Assembly: GCF_033542235.1 (NCBI RefSeq)
Contig: NZ_JAWRCU010000010.1
Span: 62,001 to 126,000 of the forward strand
DNA: 64,000 nucleotides
Direction of reading: 5' to 3'
Source: JAWRCU01 sp033542235
GTDB taxonomy: Bacteria > Pseudomonadota > Alphaproteobacteria > Rhizobiales > Rhizobiaceae
Shown in pieces: positions 45,632 to 55,068 of this stretch (positions are counted from its first letter, which is position 1; each line of letters begins with the position of its first letter). The notes under the pieces are model-generated. The model did no database searches. It was not told where the DNA came from and saw only the letters and a list, made by a program, of their open reading frames with translations. Position numbers and translations under genes: made by a program.

Positions 45632-46915
45632 ATGGGAGCGAAATCCACACGCGATTGGGACGTGATCGTCATAGGTGGGGGCATCGTCGGATGCTCGGCG
45701 GCATATTACGCCGCCCAGAGTGGAATGCGCGTTCTGATGATGGAGCGTGACGCGCCGGGATCCGCCCAATCCGGTCGCAACCTCGGTTTTGTACGTCAGC
45801 AGAACCGGGATTTTCGGGAACTCCCGTTGATGATGGGCGCCTTGCGCATTTGGGAAAGGATCGAGGCAGACCTGGGGCGCCGCGTCGGCTGGCAACAAGG
45901 CGGCAACCTGTCGCTGGCGTTTTCCGAGGCGGATCTTGTTTCACGGAGTGACTGGCAGCGGCGCGCTGTCGAAGAGTTTGGCCTCGACACGCGCATGCTG
46001 TCGTCACGGGAAACGCATGCCTTGATACCGCCGCTGGCGACCGATTGCGGGATCGTCGGGGCCATGTACACGCCGACTGACGGGAAAGCCGAGCCCGCAC
46101 GAGCGACCCGCGCGTTCTTCGATGCCGCACTCGACGCCGGAGTGGCCTTCAGCTTCGGCGAACCCGTGACGCATATCGACGTCAGCGGCGGGCAAGTCTC
46201 CGGCGTTCAAATCGGTGATCGGCTCTATCGGGCAGACACGGTGATTGCTGCCGCCGGCGCCGGAAGCGCCGCACTTTTGCGATCGATCGGATTGAACCTG
46301 CCGCAGGAGGTCATACGAGCAACAGTCGCGCGAACGTTCCCCAGGTGCGACCTGAGGATGCCGGCCTGCGTGTCGGGCCAGCAGACCGGAATCCGCCAGG
46401 ATCTGAATGGGGCTTTCGTGATATCCGTGGCGGGAGGCGAGTATGATCTGCGCCTGGATTCTTGGCGTCACATGCGGCAGTACAAGGCCGCTCGAAAGTC
46501 CGATCCCGATGCGGCGCGCATAGATTATCTCGCGCCGTTGAAGCGGCTGCTGCCGCGCAGGCCGACCGCACCGCTCGCCGATTTTCCGCCCAGCCGCGAC
46601 ATTGCGCATCCCGAGCCCTTTCGGGTGGAGCAGGCGCGGCGCGAATTTGCCCATCTCTTTCCAGCTCTGGCCGATCTGGAGGTCGAGACGTCGTGGGCAG
46701 GGATCATTGACGTCATGCCGGATGTCGTTCCGGTGTTGGGAGCCATCGACCGCATATCGGGCCTGCTCGTTGCAACCGGGTTCAGCGGACACGGTTTTGG
46801 CCCGGGCCCAATGGCCGGAAAGGTCCTTTCCGATTTGGCTGGAGGACGACGGTCACCAGTTGACATCTCGAGCCTGTCGCCAATGCGCTTCGAGAAGAAG
46901 CGGATCGCCTTGTGA
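45632..46915 (+). CDS. FAD-dependent oxidoreductase (DAO/DadA-like)
   Basis: 427 residues. FAD motif 'VIVIGGGIVGCSAAYYAAQS', substrate-binding DAO fold, and 'DVMPDVVPVLGAIDRISGLL' then 'ATGFSGHGFGPGPMAGKVLS' at the C-terminus. Expected to oxidise an amine or amino acid, releasing an imine that hydrolyses to an aldehyde or keto acid, which fits the adjacent aldehyde dehydrogenase. Follows the ATPase gene after 12 nt as the last gene of the operon. Confidence 0.92.
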   Translation: MGAKSTRDWDVIVIGGGIVGCSAAYYAAQSGMRVLMMERDAPGSAQSGRNLGFVRQQNRDFRELPLMMGALRIWERIEADLGRRVGWQQGGNLSLAFSEADLVSRSDWQRRAVEEFGLDTRMLSSRETHALIPPLATDCGIVGAMYTPTDGKAEPARATRAFFDAALDAGVAFSFGEPVTHIDVSGGQVSGVQIGDRLYRADTVIAAAGAGSAALLRSIGLNLPQEVIRATVARTFPRCDLRMPACVSGQQTGIRQDLNGAFVISVAGGEYDLRLDSWRHMRQYKAARKSDPDAARIDYLAPLKRLLPRRPTAPLADFPPSRDIAHPEPFRVEQARREFAHLFPALADLEVETSWAGIIDVMPDVVPVLGAIDRISGLLVATGFSGHGFGPGPMAGKVLSDLAGGRRSPVDISSLSPMRFEKKRIAL

Positions 46916-47463
46916 GGCAGTTCAACTCGAATATCTGATAGGTTAATTCAGGAGCTTGGCTTCCGCTCACGGAGGCCCGTCATCAGGCGCAGACCCGACT
47001 TGGTACAATGCCAGTCGGAATGTCTGCTTCCAGGCGAAAGGCAAAGTTGACTCAGTGACCGAGATGCGGCGCGAAGCAGCCATCCGCTATGTGCAAGACA
47101 TAGGTCGGCTTTGGGTCATGGCCGTGAATCGGGGAAGCTCTTCTTTGGCTCATACCCGGCCGGCATTCGGCCGCCTCTCGCCTCGGCGAGTTCATAGAGA
47201 CGGTCACGCTGGGGCGATGAAGGCCGAGCCGAAATAGCGGCCATCGTCGGGCGATGCCATGCCGGCATAGGATGGCTTGCCTCGCTCGCGCTCAATACCT
47301 GCGCCGACGAGTTTTCACATGCAGCAATGACGATCAGACCACTGCACGCTCGGGCCGCTATCATCTGCAGCGGCAATGGCCCACCAGGGATTTGAGAAGT
47401 TGGGCTTTGCTGCCCCCTAGCACCGAGAGCATAATTGCCATCGAAGGATCCGGGGGCACTCGG
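46916..47463. other. 548-bp intergenic region
   Basis: No coding sequence, repeat or RNA is supported here; it separates the catabolic operon from the membrane cyclase gene. Confidence 0.5.
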
Positions 47464-48756
47464 ATGAACATCGACTTCTTTCCCAATCTTGCCGGCCCGG
47501 TCAGGTGGCCGCCGGGATATGGCCGCGTCGCCGACATAGCGAAGAGGGTCCGTGACTTCGGAATTGAAGGCTATCCGCCGGCCACCCAGAGGCGCCTGCG
47601 GCAGGTCAATGTCCTCAACGCCTTTGTCCTCGCGTCCTATCTGGTCTTTGCTGCATTCTATGCTTTGTTCGACTGGTCCGCCCTGAAGCTGCTCGCATTT
47701 GCGCTCCTGGTGAATGTGCCGCTCCTTCTTGTGCCGCCTTTCCTGCATCGCTACAGCGAAATCGCAGCGATCACCTGGATAGCGGTCCAGAACGCCTTAG
47801 CCTTCGTTGTCTTTGGCTTGATCGTGGGCTCAGCCGCGGGCATGCAGTTCTGGTTGCTCGCCGCCGGCGTTCTGATCGTATTCTACGGGACGGACCGCCT
47901 TCCGATGGCCGTGGCCATGATCTGTCTCCTGGTCGGCACGTTCCTGTTCGTCGAGTTCGAACTGCCGCGTTTCAGCGAGTGGTCGCCAATCACACCGGCC
48001 GTCGCCGGGGTGATCAAGACAATCGCTGTCATCGGCAGCGCCACGATCAGCACCGGCTTCGTGTACCTTGCAATGTACATGGCGAGACAAGCGGAGGCGG
48101 CGCTGGAAACCGAATACGCCCGTTCGGAAGCGCTGCTGAGCAGCATCATGCCTGACAAGATAGCAGCGCGACTCAAGCGTGAGCCGCAATCGATCATCGC
48201 CGACAAGTATGACCAGGTGACACTTCTCTTTGCAGACGTCGTGAATTTCACGCCCAAGGCGAGCCTTCTGACGCCGGAGGAACTGGTTGCTTTTCTCAAC
48301 CGGATCTTCTCGTCCTTTGATGCCCTGGCCGAGCAGCATGGCCTGGAGAAGATCAAGACGATCGGCGACGCCTATATGGTTGCTGGCGGCTTGCCGGAAG
48401 CTCAGCCCGAGCAAGTGGCGACGGCTGCGAACATGGCGCTCGACATGCTGGAGACGGTGCGCGACTTGAGTGATGAGATCGGTGAAGAGGTGTCCGTGCG
48501 GATTGGCATTCACACCGGGCCCGCTGTCGCCGGCGTGCTCGGCAAGCGCAAGCTGTTCTATGACGTCTGGGGGGATACGGTAAACACGGCGGCCCGCATG
48601 GAAGCCTTCGGATCGCCGGGTCGCATCCAGGTGACGGAAGCCGTCTACATGCTGCTCGATGGAGCGTATGCGTTCGAGCAGCGAGGTGTGATTGACATCA
48701 AGGGCAAAGGCCCGATGGCGGTCTATTACCTTCTTCGAGCGCACGGCGACGCGTAA
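47464..48756 (+). CDS. Membrane-bound class III adenylate/guanylate cyclase
   Basis: 430 residues from the ATG at 47464. About six hydrophobic segments between residues 50 and 205 ('VLNAFVLASYLVFAAFYALF' is the first) are followed by a catalytic domain of the animal-like class: 'VTLLFADVVNFTPKASLLTP', 'EKIKTIGDAYMVAGG', 'RIGIHTGPAVAGVLG', 'DVWGDTVNTAARMEAFGSPG'. The key metal Asp, Lys, Asn and Arg residues are present. Probably makes cAMP at the inner membrane. Confidence 0.93.
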   Translation: MNIDFFPNLAGPVRWPPGYGRVADIAKRVRDFGIEGYPPATQRRLRQVNVLNAFVLASYLVFAAFYALFDWSALKLLAFALLVNVPLLLVPPFLHRYSEIAAITWIAVQNALAFVVFGLIVGSAAGMQFWLLAAGVLIVFYGTDRLPMAVAMICLLVGTFLFVEFELPRFSEWSPITPAVAGVIKTIAVIGSATISTGFVYLAMYMARQAEAALETEYARSEALLSSIMPDKIAARLKREPQSIIADKYDQVTLLFADVVNFTPKASLLTPEELVAFLNRIFSSFDALAEQHGLEKIKTIGDAYMVAGGLPEAQPEQVATAANMALDMLETVRDLSDEIGEEVSVRIGIHTGPAVAGVLGKRKLFYDVWGDTVNTAARMEAFGSPGRIQVTEAVYMLLDGAYAFEQRGVIDIKGKGPMAVYYLLRAHGDA

Positions 48757-48815
48757 TCGCCTTTTTCTCCCTCGGCAGGCGGGTGCCAAGTCCTGCGCGC
48801 TCTTGCTGCCCGAAC

Positions 48816-49115
48816 CGCGACCCAGAGGCGATCCACCGCCGGTTGCAGGGCAGAACCACCGCACGGGCCGAGGTCACCCGTGATAGTCTGGTCGCCGATT
48901 TGGAAGAGGCGTCCTGCATCGCTTTGGCCTGAGATCCTCCGCAAAGGCGCGCCGCTCTCGCCGCAAGCATGGGCATCGCCAAACTGACTGGCTTGCTGAT
49001 CAAAAGGCGGCAGGTCGAGGTGGCGCACGAGACGGGCCTCAGCGGCCAAATGATCGAACTGAGCGAAGAGGAGTGGCTGGCGCAGCTGGGGCTCAAAAAC
49101 CTATCAACCAACTGA
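48816..49115 (+). pseudogene. Phage terminase small-subunit-like remnant
   Basis: One frame reads 'TTARAEVTRDSLVADLEEAS', then a TGA at 48930-48932, then in the same frame 'AALAASMGIAKLTGLLIKRR' and 'VEVAHETGLSGQMIELSEEE' to a stop at 49113-49115. The pattern (LxxELEEA..A, AxAASMGKAKLxGLLIxRxEV) resembles terminase small-subunit-like proteins of rhizobial prophages. The in-frame stop and missing N-terminus mark it as broken. No other phage gene is adjacent. An ATG at 48969 could express the last 48 residues. Confidence 0.55.
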
Positions 49116-49986
49116 CCGCAGTAGCGATTTTCGTCTTCGCGCCGCGAGAGATGACGCTGCCCCCTTATCGCCCATTGAGTTCAGCGGACAGGACACATTT
49201 GCTGACTGGGCAAAATGCACGGTCAGATGTCGGTACGCTCGCACGAATGGCAGCCTCGCCACTCCCGCAATAGCGGCGATTGCTCACAGATCGATTGTGG
49301 AGCATGGCGCCGGTGCGGGGTGATCGATAACGCGGGATCGTGGCACCTTAGGACTGGATGGTCGCATGTACCTTGCTGCAACTCATGTTGCCGATGTCAT
49401 AGCACGAGATTGCAGAGGCTTGTTCCGCTGTGCGCACAAGTGAGACAGCAATCCCCGTCCTTTTGATAGTTCCTCGCCTCTATCCAAGTTCTCTATGTGC
49501 TGCCACCAGATACCACGAGGCGACGCCATTACGAACAGGCTGCAAGCTCAGCATGAGCCATGCCGTGGCACGCCCTCGTTAGACACATTGACAATTGCAA
49601 GGCTGAAAGCCGGTCATTCCTTCGCCTTCCGGTACAGATCCCCGTGGCCCCTGTTCAACAGCCGCAAGGACTTGGTTGCGCCAACTCCGGACATCGCCTT
49701 GGACGCAGCGAACGTCGCAATCCGACCCATTTCACACATTCCAACAGGCTCTCTAGGTTCCCGAAAGCCGCCGCTTCAACCCCGGCGTGTCGGGCAGCTG
49801 GTCTTGCTCTGATCCATCGCAGCGCGCGTAAGCCAGCCAGCCCGCCCGAGCAGGTTTCCTCTGGCGCGCCGTTCCGTCTGCTATCGACATGGGGGCAGCC
49901 CCAGCCCGGCATAGTGGATGCGATTCCGCTGGCGGCACCGCCCTGCCCAGCAAGCTAAGAACCGCTGGCGGGTCTAAGGCGGGCGA
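49116..49986. other. 871-bp region without a supported gene
   Basis: Several short open frames exist but none has recognisable motifs, a ribosome site or consistent codon use. Likely non-coding or decayed sequence next to the terminase-like remnant. Confidence 0.5.
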
Positions 49987-50379
49987 TCAATCGTTTTCAG
50001 CAAAGTCCGTCAATTTCCAGTCGGCTCCATCCTTGCCAAAGACGTAGATAAGCGAACCGCAGAAAGCGGAATACGTTACATTACCCTCGTTGGTGTCTTT
50101 GACCGGCTTCCCCTTGGCAAGACACTTCCGCTGCGCCTTTGTGAAAGCACCCTCCCAGATCACTGGGAAGTCATCTGCTTGCAGTTCGTCATTGTAATAG
50201 ATTGGATATTTGATCATCTGCGATACGGCTTTTTGGTCGCTCTTGCCGACGGCCGCCTTGAATTGAGTCCAGAACGCTGCGAAACCGTCATCGCTCTTCG
50301 CCGCCAGCGCCGATCCCGCCGACATAAACAGACTAGCCACAAGCAGTCCCTTGCCGATCACCGAACCGATCGAATTCAT
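49987..50379 (-). CDS. Secreted hypothetical protein
   Basis: 130 residues from the ATG at 50379. A Sec signal ('GLLVASLFMSAGSALAA') is followed by a small domain with two cysteines ('KAQRKCLAKG', 'SAFCGSLIYVFGK') that could pair. 'AAFWTQFKAAVGKSD' and 'KYPIYYNDELQADDFPV' resemble small periplasmic proteins of unknown function. Lies alone in gene-poor DNA; less GC-rich than its neighbours. Confidence 0.72.
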   Translation of the reverse strand: MNSIGSVIGKGLLVASLFMSAGSALAAKSDDGFAAFWTQFKAAVGKSDQKAVSQMIKYPIYYNDELQADDFPVIWEGAFTKAQRKCLAKGKPVKDTNEGNVTYSAFCGSLIYVFGKDGADWKLTDFAEND

Positions 50380-50557
50380 GTTCGCCCCCTTCATAGAATA
50401 ATCAGTGTTGTCTGTCGTTTCGAAGTTAGCCGAGCTTACGAGCATGCTCAATCAGTTTGGACCGCCTGTGGCCGGCACGGTAGAAATCCGGGAGCGGCCG
50501 ACTAGTCAAAGTTTGGCAAACGATGTCTGGCGGACACGGATTTCGAACGGTTCTGAT

Positions 50558-50695
50558 TTTGCGCTTATCTCGCTGATGGCAGGCTCACTGGCGCGTTGGC
50601 TGCGACGATCGGATCGTAACCAACTCTGGCTAAACCGCGCTGCAGGCCTCGTGTTCGTTGGCCTCGCGGTGCAACTTGCCACGGCGCACCGCTAG
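50558..50695 (+). pseudogene. LysE/RhtB-family transporter remnant
   Basis: Only the last 45 codons of a LysE-type exporter remain: 'MAGSLARWLRRSDRNQLWLN' followed by 'RAAGLVFVGLAVQLAT', the typical final loop and helix. The frame upstream is unrelated. Confidence 0.65.
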
Positions 50696-51161
50696 GAACT
50701 ATTTCCAAGCATGTGTCTGTGACCTCACTCAGGCGAGAGCCCTGTTAGGTGAGGAGTGGACTAGTACCTCTGGTGTGACCACCGACCGCTTTACTAGTCT
50801 CGCGCCTATAACGCGCCAGTCCGCTTCCCACCCCAGGTCAGCCGTTCCCCAAATAGCATGGAAGGGCAACTTCGGGTCAGTTCACGACCTTTGCTTGAGC
50901 TGCAGGTAAGGTGGTCTAGGGTCAACTTGCACGGTAGGATGCTCGGAACACCGCCTCGCGCTGACTCCGGAACTGGTGTTTCAGCCCCGATATCAAACGT
51001 CAGATTTTCACCGGTACCCCCCGCGCTCAGCCCGCACGACAATCTGGGTCGCGAGAGCACTCCTCCTACACCGACCACGCGCCCCCGCTTTGCGTGACGC
51101 GCACGCGCTCAGATCATGTTAGAATAGTCTAATAAGCCTCATCCGCGTGAGGACCTGTGCC
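50696..51161. other. 466-bp intergenic region before the PAS cyclase
   Basis: No gene. It holds the left copy (50989-51016) of a 28-bp direct repeat whose right copy is at 54121-54148, and a TTAGA/TCTAA dyad at 51119-51132 near the start of the cyclase. Confidence 0.5.
50989..51016 (+). repeat. Left copy of flanking direct repeat
   Basis: 28 bp with core CGTCAGATTTTC, matching 54121-54148 at 24 of 28 positions. The two copies bracket the PAS cyclase gene. Confidence 0.65.
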
Positions 51162-54122
51162 ATGTTCACAGCGAGCGAATACGCCAGGAACGCGACTGCT
51201 GCGCTACATCATGTCCTGCACATCCCGCAGGAAGAATTCGATGACGCTGCCACTGCCGCCATCATCGAGCAGGCAATAAAAGGCGCCCAGCGCGAGCACG
51301 ACGGCCGAATGCGCCGGCAGATGAACGAGGCGCAGGCGGCCGCCCTGCAGCGTCTGGCGAGGCTGTTGAGCTCTTCGCCGGCTGTGATCTACAGCTTCAA
51401 GGCGACCGGCGATTTCGCGCCCACCTTCGTAAGCGAGAACATCAGGGCCATATTCGGCTACGCGCCGGAGGAATATCTCCAAGACCCGTCATTCTGGCGC
51501 GACCGCGTCCACCCGGAGGACTTCGCGCGCGTCGACGAGGCGATCTCCAAGTTCTTCCAGAACGGAATACACTCGGTCGAGTACCGCTTCCGGCGCAAGG
51601 ACGGCTCGTATTGCTGGGTGAACGACGAGCAGCAGCTGATCAAGAGAAAGGACGGCAAGCCGCTGGAGATCGTCGGATCGTGGAGCGACATCAGCGCGCG
51701 TAAGGCGGCGGAGCAGGAGAAGGCGGCCGCGCATGCACGCATGTCCAAGCTGCTGATCAGCTCTCCGGCCGTGATCTACAGCTATCGCGCGAAGGGCGAC
51801 TTCGCGCCGACCTTTGTCAGCGAGAACATCCGGGACTGGCTGGGCTACGAGCCGGAAGAATATCTCGAGGATGCGGATTTCTGGCGCCGTTGCGTGCATC
51901 CCGATGACCTCGCTGGAGTAGAGGCCGAGTCCGTCCAGCTCTACAAGAAGGGCCGGCACACGGCCGAGTACCGGTTCTTGAGGAAGGACGGCACCTGGTG
52001 CTGGGTTAATGACGAGCAGCACCTTGTTCGCGACGCGAATGGCGAGCCCGCCGAGGTGGTCGGCTCGTGGAGCGACATTGCCGGCCGCAAGCGTGCGGAA
52101 GAAGCTGCCGTCGCTGCACAGGATCGGCTCGAATATCTGCTCGCCAACTCCCCAGCAGTGATCTACGCCTTCAGAGCGACGGATGACTACGGGCCGACAT
52201 TCATCAGCCGCAACGTGCAGGACTTGCTCGGCTACGAGCCCGAGGAATATCTCGCGAGCCCAGATTTCTGGCGCAGCCATGTGCACCCTGAGGATCTGCC
52301 GCGCGTTGAGAAGGATCTTGGCCGGTTGTTCGAGACCGGCCGTCTCGCCAACGAGTATCGGTTCCTGAAGAAGGACGGCAGCTATTGCTGGATCAGCGAC
52401 GATCTGCACCTGCAGCGCAACGCCGCGGGTGACCCAATCGAGGTGGTGGGCGCCTGGAACGACATCACGGCCCGCAAGCAAATTGGCGAAGCCCTGGTCG
52501 CTGCGCAGGACCGCCTTGTTCGTGTGCTGTCCGCAGCGCCAGCGGTGATCTACAGCTACAAGGCAACTGGCGACTATGCGCCGATCATCATCAGCGAGAA
52601 CGTCAAGGCCCTGCTCGGATACGAGCCCCGCGAGTATCTGGAGAACGCCGATTTCTGGCGCGAGCGCGTGCACCCTGATGACTTCGCCACAGTGGAGGCC
52701 GAGTCCATCAAGCTATACAGGAACGGGCGTCACAGCATCGAGTATCGGTTCCTGAAGAAGGACGGGACCTGGTGCTGTGTGAACGACGAGCAGCAACTGA
52801 TCCGTGACAAGGATGGCCAGCCGCTCGAGATCGTCGGCTCATGGAGTGACGTGACCGCGCGGAAGCAGGCGGAGAATGCTCTGCGGCAGAGCGAGCAGCG
52901 CCTGACGGACGCGATCGAGTCGATCACGGAGGGGTTTTCGCTGTACGATGCCGAGGACCGGCTGATCGTTTGCAACAAAACTTATGGCGCGCTGCTCTAT
53001 CCCGGGCGCGGCCTGCCGGCCGCAGGCACACCTTTTGAGACCCTCATCCGCAACGCTGCGGAACAGGGTCTGGTTCAAGACGCGAAGGGACGGGTCGAGG
53101 AATGGATAGCTAAGCGACTGGCCAAGCATCGGCAGCCGGCCGGGCGGCATGTGCAGCAGCGGGGCGACGGCACTTGGGTTCAAGTCAATGAGAGGAAGAC
53201 CACCGAGGGCGGAACCGTCGCTGTCTACACGAATATCACGGAGATTAAGCAGGCCGAGGAGAATACCCGCAAGGCTAAACGCAAGGCTGAGCGGGCGAAT
53301 GAGCTGGTCACGGAGAAGAACAAAGCGCTGGAGACTTTGTCGAACAAGCTCTCGAAATATCTGTCGCCGCAGGTCTTTTCGTCGATATTCTCGGGCTCGA
53401 AAGAGGTGAAGATCGCCTCGCATCGCAAGAAGCTCACCGTCTTCTTCTCCGACATCGCCGATTTCACGGCGACGACGGACGATCTGGAATCCGAGGAGCT
53501 GACCAGTCTGCTCAACCACTACCTGACGGAAATGTCGAAGATCGCGCTGGAGCACGGCGCCACGATCGACAAATACATCGGCGATGCAATCCTGGCATTC
53601 TTTGGTGACCCGGAAACAAGGGGTGTGAAGCAGGATGCCATGGCCTGCGTCACGATGGCCGTCGCGATGCAGCGGCGCATGCGGGACTTGCAGGCCGAAT
53701 GGCGCGACCGCGGGTTGCAGAAGCCGTTTCAGCTCAGAATCGGCATCAACACCGGCTATTGCACGGTGGGTAATTTCGGCAGTGAGGATCGCATGGAGTA
53801 CACGATCATCGGCGGCGAGGTGAACCTGGCCTCGCGCCTGCAGTCACATGCCGAGCTCGGCGGCATTCTGCTCAGCCACTCGACCTGGTCCCTGGTGAAG
53901 GACATGGTCGTGGCGGAAGAGCAGGTGCCCATCCATGCCAAGGGTATCGCCAAACCGGTCCGCAACTACAAGGTGATCGACCAGATCGAGGACCTGATCG
54001 TAGAGGGCAGCGCCATCCGCGAGGAACAGGCCGGCCTGAGGGTTCTCGTCGACCTGAGGAAGACCGACAAAGCGAGCGCAGTCAGGACGCTGGAGAGCAT
54101 CATTTCGCGACTGAAGACCTGA
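51162..54122 (+). CDS. Multi-PAS class III adenylate/guanylate cyclase
   Basis: 986 residues from the ATG at 51162 (GAGG upstream; a GTG at 51147 is possible). After about 60 N-terminal residues come four tandem PAS/PAC units of about 125-130 residues, each opening 'SPAVIY' and closing 'VGSWSDI..RK' (third: 'VGAWNDITARK'), then a fifth, different PAS ('ITEGFSLYDAEDRLIVCNKT'), a coiled coil near 'KRKAERANELVTEKNKALE', and the catalytic domain ('LTVFFSDIADFTATTDDLES', 'IDKYIGDAILAFFGDP', 'YTIIGGEVNLASRL'). No membrane segment is seen. The repeated PAS units suggest sensing of a small ligand or redox state. Surrounded by debris and direct repeats. Confidence 0.93.
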   Translation: MFTASEYARNATAALHHVLHIPQEEFDDAATAAIIEQAIKGAQREHDGRMRRQMNEAQAAALQRLARLLSSSPAVIYSFKATGDFAPTFVSENIRAIFGYAPEEYLQDPSFWRDRVHPEDFARVDEAISKFFQNGIHSVEYRFRRKDGSYCWVNDEQQLIKRKDGKPLEIVGSWSDISARKAAEQEKAAAHARMSKLLISSPAVIYSYRAKGDFAPTFVSENIRDWLGYEPEEYLEDADFWRRCVHPDDLAGVEAESVQLYKKGRHTAEYRFLRKDGTWCWVNDEQHLVRDANGEPAEVVGSWSDIAGRKRAEEAAVAAQDRLEYLLANSPAVIYAFRATDDYGPTFISRNVQDLLGYEPEEYLASPDFWRSHVHPEDLPRVEKDLGRLFETGRLANEYRFLKKDGSYCWISDDLHLQRNAAGDPIEVVGAWNDITARKQIGEALVAAQDRLVRVLSAAPAVIYSYKATGDYAPIIISENVKALLGYEPREYLENADFWRERVHPDDFATVEAESIKLYRNGRHSIEYRFLKKDGTWCCVNDEQQLIRDKDGQPLEIVGSWSDVTARKQAENALRQSEQRLTDAIESITEGFSLYDAEDRLIVCNKTYGALLYPGRGLPAAGTPFETLIRNAAEQGLVQDAKGRVEEWIAKRLAKHRQPAGRHVQQRGDGTWVQVNERKTTEGGTVAVYTNITEIKQAEENTRKAKRKAERANELVTEKNKALETLSNKLSKYLSPQVFSSIFSGSKEVKIASHRKKLTVFFSDIADFTATTDDLESEELTSLLNHYLTEMSKIALEHGATIDKYIGDAILAFFGDPETRGVKQDAMACVTMAVAMQRRMRDLQAEWRDRGLQKPFQLRIGINTGYCTVGNFGSEDRMEYTIIGGEVNLASRLQSHAELGGILLSHSTWSLVKDMVVAEEQVPIHAKGIAKPVRNYKVIDQIEDLIVEGSAIREEQAGLRVLVDLRKTDKASAVRTLESIISRLKT

Positions 54123-54148
54123 TACCAAGCGTCAGATTTTCGCCGTTA
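54121..54148 (+). repeat. Right copy of flanking direct repeat
   Basis: Partner of 50989-51016, 24 of 28 identical. It begins on the second base of the cyclase stop codon. Confidence 0.65.
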
Positions 54149-54223
54149 GAGCGGCTGACGCCGATAAATCAGGGCGGCCGCTCGATCTGGTTGTTTTTGC
54201 CGCGTTTATGTGCCTGCAAGTGA

Positions 54224-55066
54224 CTACCCCGCCCGCTTCGCCCGCGTGACGATCTGCGTCGGATTGACGAAGCGGAGCGCGATCAGGAGCCAGACCAGCG
54301 TCGTGATCATGTAGATCACCGCCATCGCATCAATCGACTGGCCGGCGCGAACGCCCGCCGCGAAGACGGCGTAGTAGAGCGCGACGACGAGCGTCTGGCT
54401 GGTCGGTCCGGCGGTGAGGAAGGTGAGCTCGAACATCGCGATGGTGCGCACCAGCACCAGGAGCAGCGCGGCGAGCACGCCGGGGACGAGCAGCGGCACC
54501 AGCACATGGACGAACAGCCGGAAGGTGTTGGCGCCGAACACGCGCGCCGCATGCTCGATGCGCGGATCGATCTGCTCGACGAAAGGGATCATCACCAGGA
54601 TGACGAAGGGCACGGTCGGCACGAGATTGGCGAGGATCACGCCCCACATCGTCCCGCCGAAAGGCGTCGAGTAAAGCACGGTCGCGAGCGGGATGCCGTA
54701 CGTCATGGGCGGCACCAGGATGGGCAGCAGGAAGAGCAGCATGACCAGGCGCTTGCCCGGAAAGTCGCGGCGCGCCAGCGCGTAGGCCGCCGGAACGCCG
54801 ATCAGGCCTGAGACGATGACCACCGCACCGACGATCTCGAACGTCGCTATCAGCACATAGCCGAGCTGGAATTCGCTCCAGGCGCTGCCGTACCAGCGGG
54901 TCGTCAGGCCCACCGGCAGCCAGGTGCCCAGCCAGCGCGTGGCGAAGGAATTGACGACCACCGTAGCGATCAGGGCAAGCACGTTGAGGATGAAGAAGCC
55001 GACCAGCACCCAGACCGCCGTGGCCCAGAGCCGTTCGCCGACCGTATGTTGAGCCTTCGCCGCCAT
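54224..55066 (-). CDS. ABC transporter permease (PotC-like)
   Basis: 280 residues, about six hydrophobic segments. 'LVMIPFVEQIDPRIEHAARV' is the EAA loop that contacts the ATPase. One of two permeases in a spermidine/putrescine/iron-type system, here next to uronate isomerase. It starts 2 nt after the other permease gene and is last in the leftward operon. Confidence 0.93.
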   Translation of the reverse strand: MAAKAQHTVGERLWATAVWVLVGFFILNVLALIATVVVNSFATRWLGTWLPVGLTTRWYGSAWSEFQLGYVLIATFEIVGAVVIVSGLIGVPAAYALARRDFPGKRLVMLLFLLPILVPPMTYGIPLATVLYSTPFGGTMWGVILANLVPTVPFVILVMIPFVEQIDPRIEHAARVFGANTFRLFVHVLVPLLVPGVLAALLLVLVRTIAMFELTFLTAGPTSQTLVVALYYAVFAAGVRAGQSIDAMAVIYMITTLVWLLIALRFVNPTQIVTRAKRAG

Positions 55067-55068
55067 AT

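Noticed and set aside
49495..49958. Short frames in the gene-poor region
   Set aside because: No motif, start signal or plausible composition; could not be told from chance frames.
50405..50557. Upstream part of the frame ending in LysE-like sequence
   Set aside because: Only the final 45 codons resemble LysE; the rest does not continue the family, so it was left out of the pseudogene.
51489..52673. Antisense frame across the PAS repeats (394 codons)
   Set aside because: It mirrors the repeat of the PAS units and has no motif of its own.
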